From Planctomycetota bacterium (GTDB lineage Bacteria > Planctomycetota > Planctomycetia > Planctomycetales > Planctomycetaceae): a DNA stretch of 6,020 nucleotides. Positions 5,920 through 6,020 of the stretch are shown here, in pieces. The stretch lies in NCBI GenBank assembly GCA_024278285.1, contig JAJRTM010000500.1, positions 1 to 6,020 on the forward strand, read 5' to 3'. How positions within the stretch are numbered: the first letter of the stretch is position 1; every line of letters starts with the position of its first letter. A program made the translations under genes and the position numbers. The notes beneath the pieces were generated by a model. That model saw only the letters and a program-made list of their open reading frames with translations, was not told where the DNA came from and did no database searches.

Positions 5920-6020
5920 TTAGCCGATTAGTTTGAATTTGGATTCGTGGAGGGCGTACAGTTTGAGTTGGAAGTATTCTTCGTCCCGGTAGCCGTACGC
6001 CTGGCGATTCATTGTTTTGA
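5920..6020 (-). CDS. ISL3-family transposase, C-terminal fragment (runs off the window)
   Basis: The minus strand from 6020 reads KTMNRQAYGYRDEEYFQLKL and continues to a TAA stop at 5920-5922, ending LHESKFKLIG; 32 residues are visible. The pattern (N)RxAYGxRDxEYFxLxLYxLHES is the characteristic C-terminal end of ISL3 (IS204/IS1001/IS1165-type) DDE transposases. The rest of the gene lies beyond position 6020, so whether it is intact cannot be judged. It converges with the kinase-like gene across the repeat island. Confidence 0.85.
   Translation of the reverse strand, partial: KTMNRQAYGYRDEEYFQLKLYALHESKFKLIG

Overview
This 6-kb window looks like chromosomal DNA from a planctomycete, probably of the Planctomycetaceae (Gimesia/Rubinisphaera-like) rather than a high-GC Gemmata relative. 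The reasons are moderate base composition, a GH38-like protein of a type I associate with planctomycetes, a YHS-type protein beside a cytidylate-kinase-like protein, and repeat-rich intergenic DNA. The assignment rests on recognition by eye, not on a search.

Layout. Positions 1-2703 (+) hold the 3' part of a large glycoside hydrolase family 38-like protein whose start lies before the window. A 229-nt gap with no convincing gene separates it from a convergent TIM-barrel metal-dependent hydrolase (2933-3775, -). A 305-nt divergent intergenic region (3776-4080) carries one copy of a 54-nt dispersed repeat and plausible promoters. It leads into a two-gene (+) unit: a coiled-coil protein with a YHS-like C-terminus (4087-4782) and a cytidylate-kinase-like P-loop protein (4835-5545). 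The last 475 nt hold a gene-free repeat island (5546-5919): small hairpins, a second copy of the 54-nt repeat, and a 180-nt nested inverted repeat. The window ends in the C-terminal tail of an ISL3-type transposase (5920-6020, -).

How the genes work together. The sequence does not show one pathway. The YHS-like and kinase-like genes are co-directional, 52 nt apart, each with a good Shine-Dalgarno, and are probably co-transcribed; their joint role is unknown. The GH38-like gene and the amidohydrolase are convergent, so they are transcribed separately.

Most interesting points: the GH38-like protein has Met where the family's catalytic nucleophile Asp should be; the YHS-like domain has lost the usual metal-binding cysteines; and the repeat island stacks several palindromic elements next to an insertion sequence. 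I see no CRISPR array, phage module or obvious defence system, and nothing that amounts to a clear new system.
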